DNA of 64,000 bases from Radicibacter daui (GTDB taxonomy: Bacteria > Pseudomonadota > Alphaproteobacteria > Radicibacterales > Radicibacteraceae): NCBI GenBank assembly GCA_030657355.1, contig CP131056.1, positions 2,748,501-2,812,500 on the forward strand, read 5' to 3'. Made by a program: the position numbers and the translations under genes. The notes beneath the pieces are model-generated. The model was given only the letters and a program-made list of their open reading frames with translations, made no database searches and had not been told where the DNA came from. Positions 45,215-55,406 of the stretch are shown here, piece after piece. Each line of letters starts with the position of its first letter. Position 1 is the first letter of the stretch.

Positions 45215-45267
45215 GGCTACCTGGTAGCCGTTAAGTGCCTGATTGATCCTAGGTATATGATGTATAC
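45215..45267. promoter_or_regulatory. Two palindromes in the HxlR/OYE divergent promoter
   Basis: GGCTACC-T-GGTAGCC (45215-45229) is a perfect inverted repeat, and GTATA-TGATG-TATAC (45253-45267) is a second with 5-bp arms. They lie between the HxlR start (45200) and the old-yellow-enzyme start (45308), a 107-bp region that must hold both promoters. Either could be the regulator's site. Confidence 0.55.
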
Positions 45268-45307
45268 TTATACGGTCGGTCTCATTCCAGCAAGGACACT
45301 GACTTTC

Positions 45308-46456
<1,149 letters not shown>

Positions 46457-46564
46457 AGTCAGGCCGGGATGCCGGCAGGCCCTTCGCGGCCTGCCGGCAA
46501 CGGACCAACGACAAAATCCCGCCGGTCAGGCAGGGCGATTTCACTTTTTTCGAATTCCGGAAGC

Positions 46565-46639
<75 letters not shown>

Positions 46640-46696
46640 GCTCTTATGTCGGCCCCCATTAGGAAACCACGCCGCAGGCCTGCAAATCCGGAACGC

Positions 46697-46771
<75 letters not shown>

Positions 46772-47046
46772 AGCCGGATGCGCCTTGCGGCGGGCCGACG
46801 GTCAAAGCACGTCGGCGGCGCGGTTTCTGCCATAGCCCCACGGGGGGTGCAAGAGTTTTGAGCCAAGAAATTTCAAGCCCCGCATCAATGCCCGCCTGTC
46901 GCCCTCTGAAATCATCGTTTCTGCCCCTGCCCCCGGTGCAAAAAGGGCTCGGCCATGGCGCCGATCCGTGAAGATGGTTAGGCTCCCAAAAGTTGTGCGG
47001 AGCACTGCACCGCCGGGATCGGGCCGAAGGCTTCGGGGAGACGGAA

Positions 47047-47772
47047 ATGGGGAAATCGCAGGAAAAAGAACGGGAAGAAAGAGCCGAAAAGGCGGAAACC
47101 GCGATCAGGAAAATCAAGGTCGTGCTCAAGCAGCACAAACGCCCGCCGCTCGACAAACGCAAGAAACTGGACCGCATCAAGGACATCCTGAAACGGGTGC
47201 CGGACAGGAAACAGAAAATCCTCGAGATCAAGGAAACCCGTAACGCGCTTGCCGAGCTGGACGAGTTGCTGGCCTTTGCCGCCGAATGCGACAAGGACGA
47301 GTGGGAGGATGTGCCGGAAGTACGCACCAAGCCGCCGAAGCTCGGCTCGAAGATGAGCCTGGGTCGCGACCGTATCTTCAACGGCAGCCGCAGCTCTGTC
47401 AGCTGGTACAAGGATACCCGCGCCAGGATCATCAAGAAGAATGCGCGCCAGCATAAAGGCAAGATCGTCTGCGAGGATTGCAATTCCGTACTGGAGCTCA
47501 AAGAAGCCCAGATTGACCACATCAAGGACTGGGCCCGCTATCAGAACAATGCCGACCTCATCTATTTCTGCTTCGACGGCTGGCATTTTTCCGGTCAGCT
47601 GCTGGACGACATCCGGGCCGTCTACAATGATGAAGATAACCTTCAGGTGCTGTGCGATTCCTGCAATCCCAGCAAGAGCGGCAAAAAGGGTGACGACCTG
47701 AACGGCCCTCAGCCCATGTACGCCTGCCCCTATGGCGGCAGCGATGAATGCGATTGGGACAAGGTTGAATAA
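47047..47772 (+). CDS. Solitary HNH endonuclease-like protein
   Basis: A 241-residue Lys/Glu-rich protein. The C-terminal half has an HNH fold: two Cys pairs C142-x2-C145 and C203-x2-C206 (zinc), the D-H of 'QIDHIKDW' (157-158) and 'EDNLQVLCDSCNPSKSG' with Asn198 and a catalytic-region Lys. The N-terminal half is a charged helical region without a recognised fold. The start at 47047 (GGGGAGACGGAA upstream) is preferred to a longer frame. No restriction, toxin or phage genes are adjacent, only tRNA-Thr and an SDR. Function unknown. Confidence 0.8.
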   Translation: MGKSQEKEREERAEKAETAIRKIKVVLKQHKRPPLDKRKKLDRIKDILKRVPDRKQKILEIKETRNALAELDELLAFAAECDKDEWEDVPEVRTKPPKLGSKMSLGRDRIFNGSRSSVSWYKDTRARIIKKNARQHKGKIVCEDCNSVLELKEAQIDHIKDWARYQNNADLIYFCFDGWHFSGQLLDDIRAVYNDEDNLQVLCDSCNPSKSGKKGDDLNGPQPMYACPYGGSDECDWDKVE

Positions 47773-47947
47773 CAAGAGGCTTTGGGACCTTTCGTCCACC
47801 CGGCACCTCGTGCCCGGGGCAGACAAAAGCGGCGGGAGCGCGTAAGGAGATAACAACCATTCTCAAATCCGCGCATGAAGGCGGTTTCCGGCCGGCAATT
47901 CCGCCTGGCCGTAACCTCGCCCGAGCCCGGCAGGACCTGATGAGACC

Positions 47948-48697
47948 ATGAACACGAGCACCGAAAACGAAGGCAAGACCCTGATCCTGACCGGTGCCAG
48001 CCGCGGCATCGGCCATGCGACGGCCAAGCGCTTCATGAGCGCGGGCTGGCGGGTGATCACCGTCTCGCGCATGGCCTTTTCCGAAAACTGCCCGTGGATC
48101 GGCGGGGAAGAGAATCACGTCCAGCTGGATCTGGCGGACCTTGCCTCGGTGGAAGCCGGCATTGCCGCGCTCAAAAGCCGCCTCAAGGACGGCAAGCTGC
48201 ATGCCCTCGTCAACAACGCCGGCATCTCGCCCAAGCTGCCGGGCGGCAAGCGCATGGGCTCGCTGGAAACACCGTTCGAAGACTGGCAGAAGGTTTTCAA
48301 CGTCAATTTCTTCGGCCCCATCCTGCTGGCGCGCGGGCTCAAGGACGAACTGACGGCTGCGGGCGGCGCCGTCGTCAATGTCACCTCCATTGCCGGCGGG
48401 CGGGTGCATCCCTTTGCCGGTGCGGCCTATGCCACCTCCAAGGCGGCGCTGGCGGCACTGACCCGTGAGATGGCCGCCGATTTCGGCCCGCTGGGCGTAC
48501 GCGTCAACGCCATCGCCCCCGGCGAAATCCAGACGGCCATCCTCTCGCCGGGCACGGAAAAGCTGGTGGATCAGATACCGCTGCGGCGCCTTGGCCGCAC
48601 CGAAGAGGTGGCTGCGACAATTTACTTTCTCTGTTCGCCACAAGCTTCCTATGTCACCGGCTCAGAGATCCATATCAATGGCGGGCAGCACGTCTGA
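47948..48697 (+). CDS. Short-chain dehydrogenase/reductase
   Basis: A 249-residue classical SDR: 'LTGASRGIGHAT', 'NNAGISP', the Ser of 'NVTSIAGG', Y-x3-K in 'AYATSKAA', and the C-terminal 'YVTGSEIHINGGQHV'. FabG-like in its end and so probably active. The start has a weak ribosome-binding site. It lies 74 bases upstream of cydD but has no evident link to it. Substrate unknown. Confidence 0.92.
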   Translation: MNTSTENEGKTLILTGASRGIGHATAKRFMSAGWRVITVSRMAFSENCPWIGGEENHVQLDLADLASVEAGIAALKSRLKDGKLHALVNNAGISPKLPGGKRMGSLETPFEDWQKVFNVNFFGPILLARGLKDELTAAGGAVVNVTSIAGGRVHPFAGAAYATSKAALAALTREMAADFGPLGVRVNAIAPGEIQTAILSPGTEKLVDQIPLRRLGRTEEVAATIYFLCSPQASYVTGSEIHINGGQHV

Positions 48698-48770
48698 TAC
48701 CAGTATGAGCGCCTCACGCCCCTGAGAAGGGGCCTGGGGCCGACCCCAGCAGGACAGATCAAGCCGACCG

Positions 48771-50501
48771 ATGAATAATCCGCAGGCCGCCACCGCCGCC
48801 ATGACCGCCGCCGAGCGGCGCCACGCCCGCAACTGGCTCAAGCAGACCGGCAAACCGGCCCAGGGCTGGAGCCGCCTTGCCATTCTGGCCGGCTTTACCC
48901 AGGGCCTGCTGGTGATCGCCCAGTGCTGGCTGATTGCCCATCTGCTGCACGCCATCGCCATCGATCATGCCGGCCTCCCTGCCCTCGCCCGCCCTTTTGC
49001 CCTGCTGCTGGTGATCTTTGCCGGGCGGGCGGTGATGGCCTGGGGGTATGAGGCAGCCGGCATGCGCGCGGCGCTGACGGTCAAAACCAGCCTGCGTGAC
49101 CGTCTCTATGGCCATCTGCAAGCGCTGGGGCCGGGGCTTGCCACCCGGCGCCATTCCGGTGCCCTCGCCACCGCGCTCATCGAGCAGGTGGAGGCGCTGG
49201 AAGGTTATTTTGCCCGTTACCAGCCGCAGGCCATGCTGGCCGGGCTCATTCCGCTGGCCTGCCTTGTCGCCGTCTTTCCGGTCGACTGGGTGGCCGGATC
49301 CATCCTGCTGTTCTGCGCCCCGCTGGTGCCGCTTTTCATGGCGCTGGTGGGTATGAAGGCCGCCGATGCCAGCCAAGACCAGTTCCGCGTGCTGGCGCGC
49401 ATGGGCGGCTATTTCCTCGACCGGCTGCAGGGCCTCACCACTCTGCGCCTCTTCGGCCGCGCCGAAGCCGAACTTGGCACCATCCGCGAGATTTCCGACG
49501 AGTTTCGCCGCCGCACTATGGCGGTGCTGCGCCTCGCCTTTCTCTCCTCCGCGGTGCTGGAGTTCTTCGCGTCCCTCTCTATCGCGCTGGTCGCGGTTTA
49601 TGTCGGATTCTCGCTGCTCGGCACCATCCAGCTCAATATCGGCCAGCCGCGCATGGTGCTGTCCGCCGGCCTTTTCGTGCTGCTGCTGGCGCCAGAGTTT
49701 TACCTGCCGCTGAGGCGGCTTGCCGCGCATTACCACGACCGCGCTGCCGCGCTTGCCGCCGCGCAGGAACTCTCCGCGCTGCTCGATATCCCGGCCCCCG
49801 CTCTCACCGGCATCGCCCCGCTCCCCGCACCGCAGAAGATCAGCATCGAGTTCAGTGCCGTGCGCGTGGCTTACAAAGGGGGCCGCCGGCCGGCGCTGGA
49901 AGGGCTGAGCTTTACCGTCAGCCCCGGCGAGACGCTGGCGCTGGTGGGGGCCAGCGGCGCCGGCAAATCCACGGCGCTCTCGCTGCTGATGGGTTTTGCC
50001 GAAGCTTCCAGCGGCACCGTTACCGTCAATAGCGTGCCGCTCGGCGAGCTTGATATTGCGGACCTGCGCCGCCACACCGCCTGGATCGGCCAGCGCGCCC
50101 ATCTTTTCCACGGCACCATTGCCGATAATATCCGCCTCGGCCGGCCGGATGCCGACGAGGCAGCGCTGCGCCGGGCGGCAGCGGATGCGCATGTGCTGGA
50201 TTTTGCCGCCGACCTGCCGCTGGGGCTCGACACGCCGGTGGGCGAACGCGGCACCGGCCTTTCCGGCGGGCAGATCCAGCGTGTGGCCCTTGCGCGCGCT
50301 TTCCTCAAAAACGCGCCGCTGCTGCTGATGGACGAACCGACCAGCGGGCTCGATGCCGATAGCGAGGCGCTGGTGCTGGCCGCCATCCGCCGCCTCAAGG
50401 CCGGGCGCACCGTCATCATCGCCACCCACAGCCCGGCGGTGATGGCCGTGTGCGACAGGGTGCTGGAGATTGCCGATGGCCGCGCACGGGAGGCGGCATG
50501 A
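48771..50501 (+). CDS. cydD: ABC exporter subunit CydD (cytochrome bd biogenesis)
   Basis: A 576-residue half-transporter: N-terminal six-helix domain, then an ATPase domain with Walker A GASGAGKST, signature LSGGQIQRVALARA and Walker B LLLMDEPTSGLD. CydDC exports cysteine and glutathione and is needed to assemble cytochrome bd oxidase. The stop overlaps the start of cydC in ATGA, showing coupling. cydAB are not in this window. Confidence 0.93.
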   Translation: MNNPQAATAAMTAAERRHARNWLKQTGKPAQGWSRLAILAGFTQGLLVIAQCWLIAHLLHAIAIDHAGLPALARPFALLLVIFAGRAVMAWGYEAAGMRAALTVKTSLRDRLYGHLQALGPGLATRRHSGALATALIEQVEALEGYFARYQPQAMLAGLIPLACLVAVFPVDWVAGSILLFCAPLVPLFMALVGMKAADASQDQFRVLARMGGYFLDRLQGLTTLRLFGRAEAELGTIREISDEFRRRTMAVLRLAFLSSAVLEFFASLSIALVAVYVGFSLLGTIQLNIGQPRMVLSAGLFVLLLAPEFYLPLRRLAAHYHDRAAALAAAQELSALLDIPAPALTGIAPLPAPQKISIEFSAVRVAYKGGRRPALEGLSFTVSPGETLALVGASGAGKSTALSLLMGFAEASSGTVTVNSVPLGELDIADLRRHTAWIGQRAHLFHGTIADNIRLGRPDADEAALRRAAADAHVLDFAADLPLGLDTPVGERGTGLSGGQIQRVALARAFLKNAPLLLMDEPTSGLDADSEALVLAAIRRLKAGRTVIIATHSPAVMAVCDRVLEIADGRAREAA

Positions 50502-52261
50502 TGTTGAAGCTTCTCGCCAAACCCGGCCTGCTGCGTGATCTCGGCCCGTTCCTGAAGCCGCTCGGTCGCTACAAGCTGTGGCTTGCCGCCGGCTTCCTGC
50601 TGTCGCTGGCCACGCTCGCCGGTTCGGTGGGGCTGCTGGCGCTTTCCGGCTGGTTTATCACCGCCACCGCCATTGCCGGCGCAGCTGCCGGCGCCGCTCT
50701 CACCTTCGATTTCTTTTCCCCCGGGGCCAGCATTCGCGGGTTCGCCATCCTGCGCACCGCCGCGCGGTATGGCGAGCGGGTGGTGACGCATGAGGCGACC
50801 TTCCGCCTGCTGGCCGATCTCCGGCTCTGGCTCTTCAGCAAGGCCATTCCCCTCGCCCCCGCCCGCCTTGGCGGCTTCCGGGCGGGTGACCTGCTGAGCC
50901 GCCTGACGGCAGACATCGACGCGCTCGACGGGCTTTATCTGCGCGTTCTCGCCCCCACCGGCATCTTTGCCGTCGCCACCCTTATCGGCTGCCTGCTGAT
51001 GGCACTGGTAAGCCCCGTCATCGCCCTTGTCGCGTTCATCGGCCTCATCGCCTGCGGCATCGTGCTGCCGCCGCTCTTCGCCATGGCAGGCCGCAAGCCG
51101 GGCGAGCGGATGACCCGCACCATGGCAAGCTTGCGCGAAAGCGCCGTTGAAGGGGTGCAGGGCGTGGCGGAGCTGGCGGCCTATGGCGCGGCAAACCGGC
51201 AGCGGGCGGAACTGGCCGCCGCCAGTGACACCCTCGCCCGCCAGCAACAGCGCATGGCGCACCTGACCGGCCTTGGCGCTGCCCTCACCGGCCTTGCCGG
51301 CAATCTGGCGCTGTGGGCAGCGCTGTTCATCGGCGCGGCAGCCGTGAGCGCCGGCACGCTTGCCCCGGCCATGCTGGCCCTGCTCGCCTTCGGGCTGATG
51401 GCGCTGTTTGAAGCAGCAGCGCCGATGCCGCTTGCCTTCCAGATGCTGGGCAAGATGCGCTCTGCCGCCCGCCGCCTCACCGCGCTCGCGAACCTCACCC
51501 CCGCCACCAGCGCGCCGGCAAAACCGCTGCCCCTGCCGGCCGGCAACCGGCTGGTTTTCAGCGGCGTCAGCTTCACCCATACCGGCGCGGCGCGCCCGGC
51601 GCTCGACAGCATCGATCTGGTGCTGGAACCGGGCCAGCGCCTCGCCCTCATTGGCCCCAGCGGCGCCGGCAAATCCACCCTCGGCGACCTCGCCCTGCGG
51701 TTTCGTGATCCCGATGCCGGCGCGGTCACCCTCGGCGGCACAGACCTGCGCCAGCTCGACCCGGATGCGGTGCTGACGCGTTTTGCCGTCGTTAGCCAGC
51801 GCACCCAGCTTTTCGCCGCCACCCTGCGGGAGAACCTGGCGCTCGCCAGACCGGACGCGAGCGACGACGAGCTCTGGCAAGCCCTTGCCGATGCCCAGCT
51901 GGAAGAGTGGGTGCGCGCCCTGCCGCAGGGGCTCGATACCGTGCTGGGTGAAGGGGAAAGCGGCCTTTCCGGCGGGCAGGCAAGGCGCCTCGCCGTCGCA
52001 CGCGCCCTGCTGAAAAACGCGCCGATCCTCATCCTTGACGAGCCCACCACCGGGCTCGATGCCGATACCGAAGCCCGCCTTTCCGCCGCGCTCGACCGGC
52101 TGATGGCCGGCCGCAGCGTGCTCCACATCACCCACCAGCTCGCCCGGCTGGAGACGATGGATGAGATCGTGGTGCTGAAAGACGGCCACATCGCCGAACG
52201 CGGCTGCCATGCCGAGCTGATGGCGGCGGGCGGCCACTATGCAAGGCTGAAAGCAGCATGA
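50498..52261 (+). CDS. cydC: ABC exporter subunit CydC
   Basis: A 587-residue half-transporter and the partner of CydD. Membrane helices such as 'LWLAAGFLLSLATLAGSVGLLA' precede the ATPase domain, which has Walker A GPSGAGKST, signature LSGGQARRLAVARA and Walker B ILILDEPTTGLD. The ATG at 50498 gives the usual 4-base overlap with cydD. A DUF454 gene follows with another 4-base overlap. Confidence 0.93.
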   Translation: MMLKLLAKPGLLRDLGPFLKPLGRYKLWLAAGFLLSLATLAGSVGLLALSGWFITATAIAGAAAGAALTFDFFSPGASIRGFAILRTAARYGERVVTHEATFRLLADLRLWLFSKAIPLAPARLGGFRAGDLLSRLTADIDALDGLYLRVLAPTGIFAVATLIGCLLMALVSPVIALVAFIGLIACGIVLPPLFAMAGRKPGERMTRTMASLRESAVEGVQGVAELAAYGAANRQRAELAAASDTLARQQQRMAHLTGLGAALTGLAGNLALWAALFIGAAAVSAGTLAPAMLALLAFGLMALFEAAAPMPLAFQMLGKMRSAARRLTALANLTPATSAPAKPLPLPAGNRLVFSGVSFTHTGAARPALDSIDLVLEPGQRLALIGPSGAGKSTLGDLALRFRDPDAGAVTLGGTDLRQLDPDAVLTRFAVVSQRTQLFAATLRENLALARPDASDDELWQALADAQLEEWVRALPQGLDTVLGEGESGLSGGQARRLAVARALLKNAPILILDEPTTGLDADTEARLSAALDRLMAGRSVLHITHQLARLETMDEIVVLKDGHIAERGCHAELMAAGGHYARLKAA

Positions 52262-52749
52262 GCGGCGATACCCCGGATAACCGCGACAGCGGGGAAGAAA
52301 CCACCGCGCCCGCTCCGGCGGCGGCGACAGAAGAGTCCAACCTATCGGAAGCGCCGGCCCTGCGCCTCGCCCGCGGCCGCTCCGCCCGCATCGCCTATGC
52401 CGCGCTGGGTGTCTTCTGCGTCGGGCTCGGCATTGTCGGTGTCATCGTGCCCGGCATGCCGACGACGGTCTTCCTGATCATTGCGCTATGGGCCTTCAGC
52501 CGCTCGTCGGAGCGCCTGCACCACTGGCTCTACGACCATCCGCGTTTCGGCAAGGCGCTGCGCAACTGGCAGCAACACCGCATCATCCCCCGCCGCGCCA
52601 AGATCGCCGCCACGGCGACAATGGCTCTCAGCCTCGTCATCCTCTGGCTGACAACCCGGAATGGGTGGCTGGAGCTGGGTGTGGGCGTCATCCTCGTTGC
52701 GGTGGCGCTGTGGCTGGTGACGCGGGCGGAGCGGCCGCCTGTGTCATAG
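52258..52749 (+). CDS. DUF454 (YbaN-like) inner-membrane protein
   Basis: A 163-residue membrane protein with the family core 'GVFCVGLGIVGVIVPGMPTT' (partly quoted), 'FLIIALWAFSRSSERLHHWL' and 'HPRFGKALRNWQ'. It has an N-terminal low-complexity tail of about 40 residues. Its start overlaps the cydC stop. YbaN proteins are often next to cydDC or heme genes, but the role is not known. Confidence 0.9.
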   Translation: MSGDTPDNRDSGEETTAPAPAAATEESNLSEAPALRLARGRSARIAYAALGVFCVGLGIVGVIVPGMPTTVFLIIALWAFSRSSERLHHWLYDHPRFGKALRNWQQHRIIPRRAKIAATATMALSLVILWLTTRNGWLELGVGVILVAVALWLVTRAERPPVS

Positions 52750-52855
52750 CAAGCGGGCCAACCCTTTTTGATTGACTATAGTGATGAACGATGCTCGCAA
52801 TAGACGAGCGTCATTCTCAAAAAGATCCCTCTCCCTGAACAGAGGCATCTTCATT

Positions 52856-54256
52856 ATGTCGATCAAGGCACTTGTCCTTGCAGTTCTGTGGGTCTGTCTG
52901 GTGCTGTCCGGCCCTGTTGCATGGACCTATTCGCAGTCCGGCCGCATTTTCCTCGCTCACGCTTACATGAACGGTTGGGTCGTTCCCCAGGATTACGAAA
53001 AGGCAGCCGACCTGTATCGCCGCCCGTCCAACGAGGGCGTCCCGGTGGCGCAGAACAATCTCGGGGTTCTTTATCAGACGGGACGCGGCGTTCGACAGAA
53101 TTTGTCGATGGCCGCCTACCTGTATCAGCAGGCCGCGAAGAAGGATTACCCGGAGGCAATCAACAATCTGGGTTTCCTGTACAGCGAGGGCCTGGGGATC
53201 AACAAGGACAGCGAAAAAGCCATCGAACTGTTCCGGAAAGCTGCAGACTTAGGGTATCCGCTCGCCCTCTCCAACCTTGGCAAAATGTATCAGGCCGGAG
53301 AAGGCGTTACGAAGGATCCGTCGCAGGCCGCTTCCCTTTACCGAACGGCAGCAAACCTCGGCATTGCTGCTGCCCAAAACAATCTCGGGACCCTCTATCA
53401 AACCGGCGATGGGCTTTCGAAGGACGAAAGAATTGCTCTCGACTGGTATCGGAAGGCGGCAGATCAAGGGTATGCGGAAGCCCAGTTCAATCTTGGCTTT
53501 ATGTATCAGCACGGGCTTGGCAGTCCGAAAAATGATGCGCTGGCGCTTGAATGGTTCGGCAAGGCCGCGGTTCAAGGGCTTGAGAAGGCACGCTACAATC
53601 TCGGACTGATTTATCAGACGGGCGCGGGAGTCGCGGTCAACAATCAGAAAGCCATCGACTGGTACCGACCTCTGGCCGAAAACGGGCATGCCGGAGCGCA
53701 AAACAATCTCGGAGTTTTATATCAATCGGGGTTGGGAGTTCCCAAAGACGAAAAAGAGGCTGCTGCTTGGTATCGCAGGGCAGCTGAGCAGGGATATGCC
53801 GCAGCACAAAACAACCTCGGCGCTCTGTATCAATTCGGCCTCGGAGTTCTCAAGGATGAAAAAGAGGCCACGGCTTGGTATCGCAAGGCAGCTGAGCAGG
53901 GATATGCCACCGCGCAAAGTAATCTGGGCGCTATGTATTACAATGGTACCGGTCTCGAGAAGGACAGCAGGCTCGCCCTCGATCTTTTTCGCAGAGCCGC
54001 AGAGCAGGACAATGGCAACGGACAGCTAAATCTGGCGGTTATGTATCTCAGAGGTGAGGGCGTCGAGCAGGACGTAATTGTCGCGCATTGCCTGCTAGAA
54101 CTGGCGTCTAGGAATGGCATTGCCAAAGCCGATGCGCCCCTTAAGCAACTTGAAAAGCAGCTCACGTCGGACGAAATCGAAAAAGCCAGATCAATATGTG
54201 CTCACTGGAAGCCGGGTTCTCCTCTGCCGCTAAGCAGTAAAACCAAAGCCTCCTGA
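52856..54256 (+). CDS. Exported Sel1-repeat protein, with recent internal duplication
   Basis: A 466-residue protein with an N-terminal signal peptide or membrane anchor ('SIKALVLAVLWVCLVLSGPV') and about ten Sel1-like repeats of 36 residues each (pattern A-x-NNLG-x-LYQ-x-G-x-GV-x-KD-x-x-x-A-x-x-WY-x-x-AA-x-x-G). Sel1 proteins are alpha-helical scaffolds for protein-protein contacts. Two neighbouring repeats (53747-53854, 53855-53962) are nearly identical at DNA level. Codon use is more AT-rich than in the neighbours. Convergent with the GH105 gene. Function unknown. Confidence 0.85.
   Translation: MSIKALVLAVLWVCLVLSGPVAWTYSQSGRIFLAHAYMNGWVVPQDYEKAADLYRRPSNEGVPVAQNNLGVLYQTGRGVRQNLSMAAYLYQQAAKKDYPEAINNLGFLYSEGLGINKDSEKAIELFRKAADLGYPLALSNLGKMYQAGEGVTKDPSQAASLYRTAANLGIAAAQNNLGTLYQTGDGLSKDERIALDWYRKAADQGYAEAQFNLGFMYQHGLGSPKNDALALEWFGKAAVQGLEKARYNLGLIYQTGAGVAVNNQKAIDWYRPLAENGHAGAQNNLGVLYQSGLGVPKDEKEAAAWYRRAAEQGYAAAQNNLGALYQFGLGVLKDEKEATAWYRKAAEQGYATAQSNLGAMYYNGTGLEKDSRLALDLFRRAAEQDNGNGQLNLAVMYLRGEGVEQDVIVAHCLLELASRNGIAKADAPLKQLEKQLTSDEIEKARSICAHWKPGSPLPLSSKTKAS
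53747..53962 (+). repeat. Tandem 108-bp repeat inside the Sel1 gene
   Basis: Two adjacent 108-base units starting GACGAAAAAGAGGC (53747) and GATGAAAAAGAGGC (53855) share long identical stretches such as GCAGCTGAGCAGGGATATGCC. Each unit equals one 36-residue Sel1 repeat. The similarity is higher than between other repeats, indicating recent duplication. Confidence 0.8.
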
Positions 54257-54275
54257 CTCTTGGGCTGGCTGATCT

Positions 54276-55406
54276 CTATCTCTGCGAAAGCAGCCCCTCA
54301 GCCCACGCCATCATCAATGGTCCGACGCCCTTTGCGTCATCCTCCACCACCGGCTCGGTGAGGTAATAACCGGGGGAGCCGTCGCGGTAGGGGCCGGAGA
54401 GCGCGCCGAGGCCGGCGACGAGGCATATGCCCGTGAAGTGGGTCTCGCCTTCTGTTGTGATCAGGCGGGCTGACGTCAGGGCATCAAGGGCGTGGCGGCC
54501 GGCCTTGGCGGCCTGATCGGCAAGGGCCGGCTCGACAAGGCCGAGACGGCCGGCGCGTTGCAGGGCGTAGGCGAACATGGCCGAGGCCGAGCTTTCTTCG
54601 TAATTGCCGGGCAGTTGCGGCACATCCATCACCTGCAGCCAGAGGCCGGAAGGCTGCTGGTGGGTGAGGATAGCGCCCAGCATGGTGGCAAGACGCGTAC
54701 GTAGCGTCTGGGTCGTCGTGTCTTCCGGCAGCAGCGCCAGCACATCGACCAGCGCCATGGCAAGCCAGCCCATGGCGCGGGCCCAGACGGCGGCGGAGCG
54801 GCCGGTTTCGGGGTCCGCCCAGCGCTGCTGGCAACTATCGTCATAACCATGGCGATAGAGGCCGCCGCCGGCCTCCGTCAGTGCCAGCGCACGGGAGAAT
54901 TGCCGGAGCGCATCGTCGACAAGGCCGGCATTGCCGCTGGCGAGCGCATATTCCACCTGAAAGGGCAGCGCCATATAAAGCCCGTCCAGCCAGACCTGAT
55001 GCGGATACCGCTTCTTGTGCCAGTAGTTGCCGGAAGTGATGCGGGGATGGCGGGTCAGCTGATCCAGCAACCGGTCCGCAGCCTTGCGATAGCGCGCCTC
55101 CCCGGTCAGCCGGGCGAGCGGCAGCAGCACCCGGCCGGCCAGAATATTGTCGATGTTGAACTCGTCCGGATCGTACCCCGCAAGCTCGCCTTCCGGCCCC
55201 ACCTGCGCCCCGGCAAGGCGCGTCAGATGGCCAAGCCAGCGCTGGTCCCCGCTCGCCTCGAACAGCAGCAGCAGGCCGCGATAGATGCAGCCATCCTCGT
55301 AGCACCAGGCTCCGCCCTTGTAAGGCCGGTAGGCTTGGCAGAAGGCGTCGAACCAGGCTTCCGGCCTCGCTGCTGCTGCCGATGCGGGGTTTACCGACAA
55401 AGTCAT
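54276..55406 (-). CDS. GH88/GH105-type unsaturated uronyl hydrolase
   Basis: A 376-residue protein of the GH105/GH88 family (YteR/YesR-like), which removes unsaturated uronic acid from pectic or rhamnogalacturonan oligosaccharides made by lyases. Seen: '[12 protein letters not shown]' with the probable catalytic Asp141, 'HGYDDS', '[16 protein letters not shown]', '[13 protein letters not shown]' and '[13 protein letters not shown]'. No signal peptide, so it acts in the cytoplasm on imported oligosaccharides. Its start overlaps the GH28 stop by four bases. Whether rhamnose or galacturonate is at the reducing side is not known. Confidence 0.9.
   Translation of the reverse strand: MTLSVNPASAAAARPEAWFDAFCQAYRPYKGGAWCYEDGCIYRGLLLLFEASGDQRWLGHLTRLAGAQVGPEGELAGYDPDEFNIDNILAGRVLLPLARLTGEARYRKAADRLLDQLTRHPRITSGNYWHKKRYPHQVWLDGLYMALPFQVEYALASGNAGLVDDALRQFSRALALTEAGGGLYRHGYDDSCQQRWADPETGRSAAVWARAMGWLAMALVDVLALLPEDTTTQTLRTRLATMLGAILTHQQPSGLWLQVMDVPQLPGNYEESSASAMFAYALQRAGRLGLVEPALADQAAKAGRHALDALTSARLITTEGETHFTGICLVAGLGALSGPYRDGSPGYYLTEPVVEDDAKGVGPLMMAWAEGLLSQR

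Noticed and set aside
49871-52237. 788-residue frame antisense to cydD and cydC
   Set aside because: It runs opposite two well-supported ABC genes and is low-complexity.
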